DNA from: Streptomyces zhihengii
Lineage (GTDB): Bacteria; Actinomycetota; Actinomycetes; Streptomycetales; Streptomycetaceae
Assembly: GCF_016919245.1 (NCBI RefSeq)
Contig: NZ_JAFEJA010000001.1
Location: 5,047,501-5,111,500, forward strand
Length of the DNA stretch: 64,000 nt
Direction of reading: 5' to 3'
The notes under the pieces are model-generated. The model searched no databases and had not been told where the DNA came from. It saw only the letters and a program-made list of their open reading frames with translations. Position 1 is the first letter of the stretch. Each line of letters opens with the position of its first letter. Of this stretch, positions 55,363-63,991 are shown in pieces. Made by a program: the position numbers and the translations under genes.

Positions 55363-55380
55363 TGCGAAAATGACCGCACT

Positions 55381-55860
55381 ATGGCAAAGGAAACAGGGCG
55401 CAAGCTGATCGCCCAGAACAAGAAGGCGCGGCACGACTACCACATCCTCGACACCTACGAGTGCGGTCTGGTGCTGACGGGGACCGAGGTGAAGTCGCTG
55501 CGCCAGGGGCGGGCCTCGCTGGCCGACGGCTTCGTCCAGATCGACGGCGGCGAGGCGTGGCTGCACAACGTGCACGTCCCGGAGTACGCGCAGGGCACGT
55601 GGACCAACCACAGCGCGCGCCGCAAGCGGAAGCTGCTGCTGCACCGCGAGGAGATCGACAAGCTGGAGGCGAAGTCGCAGGAGACGGGGCACACCATCGT
55701 GCCCCTCGCCCTGTACTTCACGAACGGCCGGGCGAAGGTCGAGATCGCGCTGGCGAAGGGCAAGAAGGAGTACGACAAGCGGCAGACGCTGCGCGAGAAG
55801 CAGGACCGCCGCGAGGCGGACCGGGCGATGTCGGCGGTCCGCCGCAAGCAGCGCGCCTGA
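55381..55860 (+). CDS. smpB: SmpB, SsrA-binding protein
   Basis: A 159-residue SmpB, which binds tmRNA and delivers it to stalled ribosomes. It shows [39 protein letters not shown] and the basic C-terminal tail [27 protein letters not shown] helix that enters the mRNA channel. The tmRNA gene itself begins 98 bases downstream, so the two partners sit together. Confidence 0.97.
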   Translation: MAKETGRKLIAQNKKARHDYHILDTYECGLVLTGTEVKSLRQGRASLADGFVQIDGGEAWLHNVHVPEYAQGTWTNHSARRKRKLLLHREEIDKLEAKSQETGHTIVPLALYFTNGRAKVEIALAKGKKEYDKRQTLREKQDRREADRAMSAVRRKQRA

Positions 55861-55927
55861 TCGCGGCCCTGCCGGGCCCGGCGGAATACGCTGGCATCGG
55901 CGTGCGTTGGTCACGTACGATGGCAAC

Positions 55928-55943
55928 GCCCCCCGAGGGGGGC
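55928..55943 (+). promoter_or_regulatory. Hairpin in the tmRNA precursor leader
   Basis: GCCCCCC and GGGGGGC form a 7-bp stem 15 bases before the mature tmRNA 5' end, followed by TTGAAAAATC. It may terminate smpB readthrough or be a processing signal. A possible tmRNA -10 (TACGAT at 55916-55921) lies just upstream. Confidence 0.45.
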
Positions 55944-55958
55944 TTGAAAAATCAACAT

Positions 55959-56350
55959 GGGGATGATCGGTTTCGACAGCGGATGTCGAGGCAGGGGAAG
56001 CGTGTCGAGGAAGCGGCAATGATCTCGTAAACCATATGTCGCAACCAATAATCGCCGATTCCAAGCGCGATAACTCCGAAGCCTTCGCCCTCGCTGCCTG
56101 ATAAGCAGTAGAGACGAACCTTCACTCATGGAGCGTCAGCCCGGGGCTGTTCCCGACCCGGTTCCTGGCGTCAACTAGGGAACTAAACCTCTAGACCCGG
56201 TCACGGGGTCCGGAGGGAAATCAAACAGTGACTGAGCCCGTCGGAGACTTGTCCGCGTGATCTCCGGGGCTGAGAAAATCGCAGCGGACTGCACACGGAG
56301 AAGCCCTGGTTCTGCACCGTTGGACGCGGGTTCGATTCCCGCCATCTCCA
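55959..56350 (+). ncRNA. ssrA: tmRNA (10Sa RNA)
   Basis: The 5' GGGGATGATCGGTTTCGACA and 3' GACGCGGGTTCGATTCCCGC are the tRNA-like ends, and GGGGAUG pairs with CAUCUCC to make the acceptor stem. CCA is not encoded (the gene continues CCG). The message part encodes a tag ADSKRDNSEAFALAA (56054-56098) followed by TGA TAA, if the resume codon is GCC at 56054. The tag end FALAA is the usual ClpXP-type degron. Length is about 392 bases, typical for Streptomyces. Confidence 0.95.
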
Positions 56351-56398
56351 CCGATGGAGCCCGGAGGCCACGGCCCCCGGTTCCGCATCCCATGTGGG

Positions 56399-56432
56399 CG
56401 AAGGCCCGCCGGCACCTGCCGGCGGGCCTTCG
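56399..56432. terminator. Bidirectional terminator between ssrA and the MFS gene
   Basis: CGAAGGCCCGCCGGCA (56399-56414) and TGCCGGCGGGCCTTCG (56417-56432) form a perfect 16-bp stem. It abuts the stop codon of the convergent MFS gene at 56433, so both transcripts can end here. Confidence 0.88.
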
Positions 56433-57752
56433 TCATGCCCGGCCTCCCGCGTGCCCGGACGCCGAGCCCGGCGCCCTGCCGCGCCCTGCCGTGGCGGCCG
56501 CCAGTGCCAGGGCCAGTGCCGCCGCGCAGACCGGGACGCCGTATCCGGCCACCGGGCCGAGGTGCTCCACCGTCCAGCCGCCGCTCGCCGACCCCGCGGC
56601 GATGCCGCCGAGCAGGGCCGTGACGGCCAGGGTCATGCCCTCGTTCGCGCGGCCCCCCGGGGTGAGCTTCTGCACCCGGGTCATCCCCGTCACCATCGTC
56701 GGCGCCGTCGCCATGCCCGCCACCAGCAGCGCCGCCGCCACCGCCCAGACCGCGCCGGTGCCCGCCGCGGCCAGCAGCGGCAGGGACATCAGGACGGTCA
56801 TCGCGGCCAGGCAGACCACCAGCCCGGCGGACCGCCGGACCCTGCCGTAGACCAGCCCCGCGGCGCAGGAGCCCGCGGCCTGGAGGGCGAGCACCGCGCC
56901 GGCGGCCGGCCCGTCGACGAACGCGAGGGTGACGACCTCCATGGAGCCGAAGACCGCCCCCGTCGCCAGGAACACGGCGAGCAGCGGCCGCATGCCCGGG
57001 GCGCGCAGCGGTGCGCCGGAGGCTGTGCGCGGGGCGGGCGGCGGCTCCGTCGCCCGCTGGGCGGCGAACACCAGCACCCCGGTGAGCAGCAGGAACGCTC
57101 CGCCCAGGGTGCCCGCCTGCGGGAAGAGGGCCGAGCACAGGAACGCGGCGAGCACCGGGCCGAGCATGAAGCACAGCTCGTCGACGGCCTGCTCGAAGGA
57201 GTTCGCCGTGTGCAGGGCGGCGGGGTCGTCCCGGTACAGATGGGCCCAGCGGGCCCGGGACATGCCGCCGGTGTTGGGGCAGGTCGCGGTGGCCGCGTAG
57301 GCGGCGAACAGCGTCCAGGCCGGGGCCTCGCGCCAGACGCACACCACCAGCGCGAGCTGGCCGAGGACGGCGAGCGCCGCCGCCGGCACCGCGATCCGCG
57401 CCTGGCCGTACCGGTCGACGAGCCGTGCGGTCCAGGGCGCCACCAGGGCGGTCACCGCGAGCCCCGCCGCCGTCACCGAGCCCGCCAGGGCGTACGAGCC
57501 GTAGGCGCCGGCGATCATCACGACGGCGCTGACCCCGAACATGCCCATGGGCAGCCGGGCGAGCAGGTTCCCCGCCGTGAAGGCCCGGGTGCCGGGGATG
57601 TCGAACAGCCGCCGGTACGGGCCCGCCGGACGCCGCCGGGCCGCCGGCCGCCCGGGACCGGGGCCGAAGCGCGGTGCGAAGGCGGGGGCGCCGGGCGGTA
57701 TCGCGGGCGGCGCGGGTCGTGGCGCCGTCGTCGGCGGGGAGGTCCGGTGCAT
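56433..57752 (-). CDS. MFS transporter
   Basis: A 439-residue major facilitator with 12 predicted membrane segments and a Pro-rich N-terminus (about 45 residues). The family motif between helices 2 and 3 reads APWTARLVDRYGQAR. The ATG at 57752 is the first start beyond the divergent LysR gene that leaves a normal 83-base promoter; a longer frame to 57812 would overlap the LysR control region. It is divergent from the LysR gene and probably controlled by it. The substrate is unknown; such pairs often export antibiotics or metabolites. Confidence 0.88.
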   Translation of the reverse strand: MHRTSPPTTAPRPAPPAIPPGAPAFAPRFGPGPGRPAARRRPAGPYRRLFDIPGTRAFTAGNLLARLPMGMFGVSAVVMIAGAYGSYALAGSVTAAGLAVTALVAPWTARLVDRYGQARIAVPAAALAVLGQLALVVCVWREAPAWTLFAAYAATATCPNTGGMSRARWAHLYRDDPAALHTANSFEQAVDELCFMLGPVLAAFLCSALFPQAGTLGGAFLLLTGVLVFAAQRATEPPPAPRTASGAPLRAPGMRPLLAVFLATGAVFGSMEVVTLAFVDGPAAGAVLALQAAGSCAAGLVYGRVRRSAGLVVCLAAMTVLMSLPLLAAAGTGAVWAVAAALLVAGMATAPTMVTGMTRVQKLTPGGRANEGMTLAVTALLGGIAAGSASGGWTVEHLGPVAGYGVPVCAAALALALAAATAGRGRAPGSASGHAGGRA

Positions 57753-57805
57753 GGTCCCCACCCTGGTCCGCGCGCCCGCGAGCGGTCCAACACCTGCTCG
57801 ATGGC

Positions 57806-57831
57806 CATTCACGCATCCGTGTTGTTGAATG
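57806..57831. promoter_or_regulatory. LysR-type operator candidate
   Basis: CATTCA (57806-57811) and TGAATG (57826-57831) are perfect inverted half-sites with 14 bases between, directly in front of the LysR start and inside the 83-base divergent promoter shared with the MFS gene. Confidence 0.5.
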
Positions 57832-57835
57832 CGCT

Positions 57836-58849
57836 GTGACCCGAGACCTGGACCCCCGGCTGCTGCGCGCCTTCGTCGCCGTGGCCGAGGAACTGCACTT
57901 CACCCGTGCCGCCGCCCGGCTCTACGTCGCCCAGCAGGCCCTCAGCCGCGACATCCGCCGGCTGGAGCGGGAGCTCGGCGTCGAGCTGTTCGTCCGGACC
58001 ACCCGGCAGGTCACGCCGACCGCCGACGCCGAACGGCTGCTGCCCTACGCGCGGCGGCTGCTCCTCGCCCAGGACGAGCTGCTCGCCGCCGCCGCGGGCA
58101 CCGGGCGTCCGCTCCTCGTCGATCTCAACTCGGCGGGCATGACCTCCGGCCGGGTGCTCGCCCTCGCGCGCGAACTGGCCCCGGAGTGCGAGCTGATGGC
58201 GCGCTACGAGAGCGGCCTGACGGGGGCGGCGGCGGAGATCGCGGCGGGCCGCCTCGACGTGTCGTTCGGCCGCGTCGCCGGTCTCGCCCCGGCCGCCCGG
58301 GCCGCCCTGGCCCACCAGCCCGTCCGGCTGGAGCCGATGGCCGTCCTGCTGCCCGAGGACCATCCGCTCGCCGCCCGGGAGAGCGTGCCGCTGGACGCCC
58401 TGGCGGGGGAGAGCGTCTACGCAGGGGCCGGCAACCCGCGCACCCGCGAGTGGACCGACCTCGCGGGCCTGCTGTTCGAGGGGCGGGGCATCGCCGTGGC
58501 CCCGCCCGCGCCGATGGCGGTGGGGGCGGAGGAGTTCCGGCGGGTGATGGCCAAGAGCCGCACCCCGGTCCTCGCCGTGGTGGACTTCCCCGCCATGCCC
58601 GGCACGGTGCGCCGGCCGATCACCGCCCCCGTGCCGCTGTCCCCGCTGTCCATGGTCTGGCGCGCGGGGCTGCGGCACCCCGGCCTCGACGCCCTGCGGA
58701 CGGCCGCCGCCCGGCTCGCGGCCGAGGAGGGCTGGCTGCGCAGGATCCCGGGGGACTGGCTGCCCGACCAGGACACCGCCGTGATGCGCGCCCCCGAGCG
58801 CGCGGGCGCCCGCGCCGGGGCCCTCACCACGCGGGCCTCCGCCGAGTGA
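57836..58849 (+). CDS. LysR-family transcriptional regulator
   Basis: A 337-residue regulator with an N-terminal winged helix (LRAFVAVAEELHFTRAAARLYVAQQALSRDI, about 10-40) and the periplasmic-binding-protein-like effector domain from about 90. The GTG at 57836 gives a typical LysR start; the long upstream frame has no support. An inverted repeat lies five bases before it. It most likely controls the divergent MFS gene, sensing an unknown ligand. Confidence 0.92.
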   Translation: MTRDLDPRLLRAFVAVAEELHFTRAAARLYVAQQALSRDIRRLERELGVELFVRTTRQVTPTADAERLLPYARRLLLAQDELLAAAAGTGRPLLVDLNSAGMTSGRVLALARELAPECELMARYESGLTGAAAEIAAGRLDVSFGRVAGLAPAARAALAHQPVRLEPMAVLLPEDHPLAARESVPLDALAGESVYAGAGNPRTREWTDLAGLLFEGRGIAVAPPAPMAVGAEEFRRVMAKSRTPVLAVVDFPAMPGTVRRPITAPVPLSPLSMVWRAGLRHPGLDALRTAAARLAAEEGWLRRIPGDWLPDQDTAVMRAPERAGARAGALTTRASAE

Positions 58850-58943
58850 GAGCAACGTTCCGCACCGGTCACCTCGTGCCACCGGGCTGAAACGAGCTGT
58901 CCCTACCGTCGTGCCCACGACCAGACCCAGGTGGAGGCGCACG

Positions 58944-60296
58944 ATGGCAGGCCGGTGGATCGACGAGTGGGACCCCGAGGACGAGACCTTCTGGCGGACG
59001 AAGGGGGAGCGGATCGCCCGGCGGAACCTCGCCTTCTCCGTCCTCAGTGAGCACATCGGCTTCTCGATCTGGAGCCTGTGGTCCGTGATGGTCCTCTTCA
59101 TGGGGCCCGAGTACGGCATCGACCCGGCGGGCAAGTTCTTCCTGATCGGGACCGCGACCCTGGTCGGCGCCGTGATCCGGGTGCCGTACACCTTCGCCGT
59201 CGCCCGCTTCGGCGGCCGGAACTGGACGATCTTCAGCGCCCTGCTCCTGCTGCTGCCGACCGGCGCAGCCTTCGCCGTGATGGAGCCGGGCACCTCCTAC
59301 GGGACGTTCCTCCTGGTGGCCGCCCTCACCGGCGTCGGCGGCGGCAACTTCGCCTCGTCGATGACCAACATCAACGCCTTCTTCCCGCTGCGCAGGAAGG
59401 GCTGGGCCCTGGGCCTCAACGCGGGCGGCGGCAACATCGGCGTCCCCGTGATCCAGCTCGTGGCGCTGCTGATCATCGGCACCGCGGGCGCGGCCCACCC
59501 GCGGATCGTGCTCGGCGTGTACCTCCCGCTGATCGTCGTCGCCGCGCTCTGCTCGGCGCTGTGGATGGACAACCTGACCCCGGTGAAGAACGACACCGGT
59601 GCGTTCAAGGCGGCCTCCGGGGACGGCCACACCTGGATCATGGCCTTCCTCTACATCGGCACCTTCGGCTCCTTCATCGGCTACAGCTTCGCCTTCGGCC
59701 TGGTGCTCCAGACCCAGTTCGGGCGCACCCCGCTCCAGGCCGCCTCGCTCACCTTCATCGGTCCGCTGCTGGGCTCGCTGATCCGGCCGGTGGGCGGTCT
59801 GCTCGCCGACCGCTTCGGCGGCGCCCGCATCACGCTGTGGAACTTCGTCGCGATGGCGGGGGCGACCGGCGTGGTGATCGCCGCCTCGCTGGCCGAGTCC
59901 CTGCCGGTCTTCCTGGTCGGCTTCACGGCGCTGTTCGTGCTCAGCGGGCTCGGCAACGGGTCGACCTTCAAGATGATCCCGGGCATCTTCCAGAACAAGG
60001 CCCTCGCGCAGGGCATGACCGGTGAGGCGGCCGCGGCCTACGGGCGCCGGCTCTCGGGCGGTTCGATGGGGCTCATCGGGGCGGTGGGCGGCATCGGCGG
60101 CCTCGCCATCAACCTGGCCTTCCGCCAGTCCTTCCAGACGGCGGGCACCGGCACCGCCGCCTTCGTCGCCTTCCTCGCCTACTACGCGGTCTGCTGCCTG
60201 GTCACCTGGGCGGTATACCTTCGCCGGCCCGTCGTGGTCCCGGTCCGCGCCGCGCGGGACGAGACGGCGCCGCAGCCCGAGTACGCCCGGGTGTGA
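58944..60296 (+). CDS. narK: NarK-type nitrate/nitrite MFS transporter
   Basis: A 450-residue NNP-family transporter with 12 membrane helices. The nitrate signature GGGNFASSMTNINAFFP is near 131-147, and a second GxxxG-rich segment GLGNGSTFKMIPGIF near 337-351. It starts with the characteristic WIDEWDPEDETFW. The ATG has a GGTGGAGG site seven bases upstream. It lies directly before nnaR, the nitrate-assimilation regulator, so it is probably under NnaR/GlnR control. GTCAC and GAAAC half-sites at 58868 and 58889 are weak GlnR-box candidates. Confidence 0.93.
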   Translation: MAGRWIDEWDPEDETFWRTKGERIARRNLAFSVLSEHIGFSIWSLWSVMVLFMGPEYGIDPAGKFFLIGTATLVGAVIRVPYTFAVARFGGRNWTIFSALLLLLPTGAAFAVMEPGTSYGTFLLVAALTGVGGGNFASSMTNINAFFPLRRKGWALGLNAGGGNIGVPVIQLVALLIIGTAGAAHPRIVLGVYLPLIVVAALCSALWMDNLTPVKNDTGAFKAASGDGHTWIMAFLYIGTFGSFIGYSFAFGLVLQTQFGRTPLQAASLTFIGPLLGSLIRPVGGLLADRFGGARITLWNFVAMAGATGVVIAASLAESLPVFLVGFTALFVLSGLGNGSTFKMIPGIFQNKALAQGMTGEAAAAYGRRLSGGSMGLIGAVGGIGGLAINLAFRQSFQTAGTGTAAFVAFLAYYAVCCLVTWAVYLRRPVVVPVRAARDETAPQPEYARV

Positions 60297-60467
60297 CACA
60301 CCCGGCCGCGCTGGCCCGGTCGGGGCCGTCCGCGTAACAGCAGGGAAATATGAGCGATCCGGGCCTGTCACGCGCCTTTGACAGGCTCGGTCGCCAGTTC
60401 ACCGCCCCGTGGGGCACCGCCCGCGAGGGCGGGCCGCGACGGGGCACATCCAGTGGGGACGACTGAG

Positions 60468-61613
60468 ATGCACGACCACGGCCAACCGCACGGCCCGCTC
60501 GCGGGCTTCACCGTCGGCGTCACCGCCGCCCGCCGCGCCGACGAGCTCGGCGCGCTGCTCCAGCGGCGGGGAGCGGCCGTCGTGCACGCGCCCGCCCTGC
60601 GCATCGTGCCGCTGGCGGACGACGCCGAACTGCTCGCCGCCACCAGGGAACTGATCGACCACGCGCCCGACGTCGTCGTCGCCACCACCGCGATCGGCTT
60701 CCGGGGCTGGGTGGAGGCAGCGGACGGCTGGGGCATCGGCGAGCAGCTGCTGAACCGGCTGCGCGGGGTCGAACTGCTGGCCCGCGGGCCCAAGGTGAAG
60801 GGCGCCATCCGGGCCGCCGGACTGACGGAGGAGTGGTCCCCGGCCTCCGAGTCCATGGCCGAGGTCCTCGACCGGCTGCTGGAGCAGGGCGTGGCGGGCC
60901 GCCGGGTCGCCCTCCAGCTGCACGGCGAGCCGCTGCCCGGCTTCGTCGAGTCGCTGCGGGCCGCCGGCGGCGACGTGGTCCTCGTGCCCGTCTACCGCTG
61001 GATGGCGCCGGAGGACATCGGCCCGCTCGACCGGCTGCTGGACGCCACCCTCGCCCGCGCCCTCGACGCGGTGACCTTCACCAGCGCCCCCGCCGCGGTC
61101 TCGCTGCTCTCCCGGGCGGAGAGCCGGGGCGTGCTGCCGGAGCTGCTGCACACCCTCGACCACGGCGTGCTGGCGGCGTGCGTCGGCCCCGTCACCGCCC
61201 TGCCGCTCCAGGCCGCCGGGGTCAACACCGTGCAGCCGGAGCGGTTCCGGCTCGGACCGCTCGTGCAGCTCCTCGGCACCGAACTGCCCGCCCGGGCACG
61301 GGTGCTGCCGGTGTCGGGGCACCGGGTGGAGATCCGCGGCCACGCCGTCCTCGTCGGCGAGGAGCTGCGCCCGGTGCCGCCCGCCGGGATGGCCCTGATG
61401 CGGGCCCTGTCCGACCGCCCCGGCTGGGTCGTCTCCCGGGCCGACCTGCTGCGCGCGCTGCCCGGCGCCGGCAAGGACGAGCACGCCGTCGAGACGGCCA
61501 TGGCCCGGCTGCGCACGGCGCTGGGCACGCCCAAGCTGATCCAGACCGTCGTCAAGCGCGGCTACCGGCTGGCCCTGGACCCGGCGGCGGCCACCAAGTA
61601 CGACGGCCCCTGA
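60468..61613 (+). CDS. nnaR: NnaR, HemD-winged-helix nitrate assimilation regulator
   Basis: A 381-residue fusion. Residues about 12-260 form a uroporphyrinogen-III synthase (HemD)-like domain (GFTVGVTAARRADEL, VVVATTAIGFRGW, TFTSAPAAVSLL). Residues about 285-375 form an OmpR-type winged helix (PPAGMALMRALSDRPGWVVSR, LIQTVVKRGYRLAL). NnaR of S. coelicolor, described as a co-activator of nitrate/nitrite genes with GlnR, has this architecture and the same neighbour narK. Whether the HemD domain is active or a sensor is not known. The ATG at 60468 lacks a strong ribosome site. Confidence 0.9.
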   Translation: MHDHGQPHGPLAGFTVGVTAARRADELGALLQRRGAAVVHAPALRIVPLADDAELLAATRELIDHAPDVVVATTAIGFRGWVEAADGWGIGEQLLNRLRGVELLARGPKVKGAIRAAGLTEEWSPASESMAEVLDRLLEQGVAGRRVALQLHGEPLPGFVESLRAAGGDVVLVPVYRWMAPEDIGPLDRLLDATLARALDAVTFTSAPAAVSLLSRAESRGVLPELLHTLDHGVLAACVGPVTALPLQAAGVNTVQPERFRLGPLVQLLGTELPARARVLPVSGHRVEIRGHAVLVGEELRPVPPAGMALMRALSDRPGWVVSRADLLRALPGAGKDEHAVETAMARLRTALGTPKLIQTVVKRGYRLALDPAAATKYDGP

Positions 61614-61744
61614 CCGGGCGCCCCGCGCCCGCCCCCGGCAGCGGGCGGAAGGCGGCGCGGGGGGAGGTCTTCCGGGCGTCACCGCGGACGGGCACTCTGG
61701 GAGGAGACACCCGGCGGTGGGACGACCGAGGCGGTGACAGGGAC

Positions 61745-62392
61745 ATGGCGGTCGGTGCGGGCCCTCCCCGGACCAAGCGGCAGCGCGGCACACCGTGGCG
61801 GTTCGACTCCGGACGCGTGTGCCTCGACCTCGTCGCCACGGCGCCCGGCCCCGACACCCCCGGCGGACCGGGCGAACCGCTCGCCGGAGCGGACCGGCTC
61901 GCCCGCTGGCTGATCGGCGCCGGACTGGTGCCCGCCGCCACCCGGCTCACCGGACTGGGCGCCGAATGGGTCGACGGCTTCGTCGAACTGCGCCGCTGCG
62001 TCACCCAGTTGGTGGGCGCCGCACTCGACGGGGACGCCCCCGGGCCGGCCGCCGAGCCCGTCCTCGCCACCGTCAACGCCCTCGCCGGTGAACCCCCGCC
62101 CGGGATCAGGGCGGTACGGGACGTGGACGGCACCCTCGTCCGCGCCCTGTGCGCGGCACCCGGCCTCGACGCGCTGCTCGCCGCCGTGGCCCGGGACGCC
62201 GTCGAACTGCTCACCGACCCCGTCGCCCGCGGTCGCCTGAGGCGCTGCGAGGGCGACGGCTGCGACCGCGTCTACCTCGACACCTCCCGTGGCAGGCGCC
62301 GCCGTTGGTGCTCCAGCGAGGTGTGCGGCAACCGCGAGCGGGTCGCACGCCACCGGCGGCGGACGACCGCCCCGTCCGGCGGCCGCCCCTGA
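61745..62392 (+). CDS. CGNR zinc-finger domain protein (ABATE-CGNR family)
   Basis: A 215-residue protein. The N-terminal ABATE-type region starts WRFDSGRVCLDLVAT, and the C-terminal CGNR zinc finger (about 165-205) has RCEGDGCDRVYLDTSRGRRR and CSSEVCGNRERVARH. CGNR proteins are considered stress-related transcription regulators. The ATG is in GGGACATGG with a weak ribosome site. It precedes the sigma factor gene by 160 bases. Confidence 0.88.
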   Translation: MAVGAGPPRTKRQRGTPWRFDSGRVCLDLVATAPGPDTPGGPGEPLAGADRLARWLIGAGLVPAATRLTGLGAEWVDGFVELRRCVTQLVGAALDGDAPGPAAEPVLATVNALAGEPPPGIRAVRDVDGTLVRALCAAPGLDALLAAVARDAVELLTDPVARGRLRRCEGDGCDRVYLDTSRGRRRRWCSSEVCGNRERVARHRRRTTAPSGGRP

Positions 62393-62552
62393 CGGGACGG
62401 CCGGGAAGCCGCGCGCGACCGCCGAAACCTCCGCCGCCGAAAAGATCTTGAAGTTTCTCCCCCGCGCGTTGAGTGATCCTCCGGCCGCCCCCGTAGTGGA
62501 GGGGGACAAGCAGCAGCCGTGCAGTGAGCAGGGTCTCGACCGGGAGGTTCAG

Positions 62553-63173
62553 GTGCGCAAGGATGCCGCCGTGGCCGATGACCGTCCGCAACGGGCCCGC
62601 CATCGCAGAGGGCATCTCCCTCGTCCCGGTGACACCGGGGAGGAGAAGCCGCGCACCGACACCTCCGTCCCGGACGAGGAGTTGATGCGCGCGCTCTACC
62701 GCGAACACGCCGGACCGTTGCTCGCCTACGTACTGCGCCTCGTCGCCGGCGACCGCCAGCGCGCCGAGGACGTCGTACAGGAGACGCTCATCCGTGCCTG
62801 GAAGAACGCCGGCCGGCTCAACCGGGCCACCGGCTCTGTCCGACCCTGGCTGGTGACGGTCGCCCGGCGCATCGTCATCGACGCTCACCGCAGCCGGCAG
62901 GCCCGGCCGCAGGAGGTCGACCCGTCGCCGCTGGAGGTCATGCCCGCGGAGGACGAGATCGACAAGGCGTTGTGGCTCATGACGCTCTCGGATGCGCTCG
63001 ACGATTTGACACCCGCTCACCGGGAAGTCCTTGTCGAGACGTATTTCAAGGGGCGTACGGTCAATGAGGCGGCCGAAACGCTCGGCATACCCAGCGGGAC
63101 CGTGCGGTCCCGCGTGTTCTACGCACTGCGTTCCATGAAGCTCGCACTGGAGGAGAGGGGGGTCTCGGCGTGA
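62553..63173 (+). CDS. ECF sigma factor (SigU/SigL-like)
   Basis: A 206-residue sigma-70 family factor with an excellent CGGGAGG site and GTG start. Region 2 (MRALYREHAGPLLAYVLRLVAGDRQRAEDVVQETLIRAW, about 45-84) is followed by region 4 with LTPAHREVLVETYFKGRTVNEAAETLGIP (about 152-180). The next gene is its anti-sigma factor, overlapping by four bases. In S. coelicolor, sigU and its anti-sigma rsuA lie at the corresponding place (recalled order), so this may be sigU, linked to differentiation and secretion stress. The identity is not certain from sequence alone. Confidence 0.9.
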   Translation: MRKDAAVADDRPQRARHRRGHLPRPGDTGEEKPRTDTSVPDEELMRALYREHAGPLLAYVLRLVAGDRQRAEDVVQETLIRAWKNAGRLNRATGSVRPWLVTVARRIVIDAHRSRQARPQEVDPSPLEVMPAEDEIDKALWLMTLSDALDDLTPAHREVLVETYFKGRTVNEAAETLGIPSGTVRSRVFYALRSMKLALEERGVSA

Positions 63174-63991
63174 CCAGGTACGAGCAGGAGTCCGTGCACG
63201 ACGCCGTCGGCGCGTACGTGCTCGGAGTGCTCGACGAAGCGGACGCCTCCGCCTTCGAGGCGCATCTGGCCGGCTGCGACCTGTGTGCCGCCCGTCTCGA
63301 CGAGTTCTCCGGCATGGAACCGATGCTGGCGATGCTGGCCGACGCGCCCGCCGCGGCACCCCCGCCGCAGGGCGACCCCTGGGGCATGCCGGGCGCGACG
63401 GACTTCCCGCCGCCGCGGCCCGCGCCCGTGGTCCCGTCCTCGCCCAGCCCCCGGGTGCTCGACGGCCTGCTGAACGAGGTCGCCGTGAAGCGCGCGGCGA
63501 AGCGCCGGCGCGGGATGTACCTGCTGGCCGCCGTCGCCGCGCTGATCATCGGCGGCCCGGCGGTCGCCGTCGTGGTCACGGCCGACGACACCACCGGCAG
63601 CCAGGCGGCCGACCCGCACCCGACCAGCCCGGCCGAGGACGCCTTCTTCAACCACATGGAGGAGAAGGTCGAGGGCACCGACGCGACGACCCGGGTCAGC
63701 GCGGTCGTGGGCATGGAGAAGAAGGGCTGGGGCACCCACACGGTCCTGGAGCTGAAGAACGTCAAGGGCCCCCTCAAGTGCAGCCTGGTCGCCGTCTCCA
63801 CCACGGGCGAGGAGGAGGTCGTCACCTCCTGGGCCGTCCCCGCGTGGGGGTACGGCATCGCCGACAGCCCCCACGAGGCGGCCAAGAACCCGCTCTACGT
63901 CCACGGCGGAGCCGCCATGGACCGCGACGACATCGACCGCTTCGAGGTCCGCACCTTCGACGGCACCCGCCTGGTGGAGGTCGACGCGTAG
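63170..63991 (+). CDS. Membrane anti-sigma factor with zinc-binding (ZAS) domain
   Basis: A 273-residue anti-sigma factor coupled to the sigma gene by a GTGA overlap. The ZAS motif is His32-x3-Cys36-x2-Cys39 (FEAHLAGCDLC), with the leading helix VGAYVLGVLDE. A Pro-rich linker leads to one membrane helix (about 116-136), and an extracellular domain of about 135 residues (MEEKVEGTDATTRVSAVVG, ELKNVKGPLKC) should sense the envelope signal. It sequesters the sigma factor until that signal arrives. The gene is complete, stopping nine bases before the window ends. Confidence 0.93.
   Translation: MTRYEQESVHDAVGAYVLGVLDEADASAFEAHLAGCDLCAARLDEFSGMEPMLAMLADAPAAAPPPQGDPWGMPGATDFPPPRPAPVVPSSPSPRVLDGLLNEVAVKRAAKRRRGMYLLAAVAALIIGGPAVAVVVTADDTTGSQAADPHPTSPAEDAFFNHMEEKVEGTDATTRVSAVVGMEKKGWGTHTVLELKNVKGPLKCSLVAVSTTGEEEVVTSWAVPAWGYGIADSPHEAAKNPLYVHGGAAMDRDDIDRFEVRTFDGTRLVEVDA

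Noticed and set aside
56290..56350. tRNA gene or phage attachment site at the ssrA 3' end
   Set aside because: The tRNA-like T-arm belongs to tmRNA. No integrase, excisionase or duplicated 3' end is seen downstream, so no integrated element is supported here.
58868..58893. GlnR box upstream of narK
   Set aside because: GTCAC and GAAAC half-sites exist but their spacing (21 bases between starts) does not match the known a-site/b-site pattern, so it is not listed as a feature.
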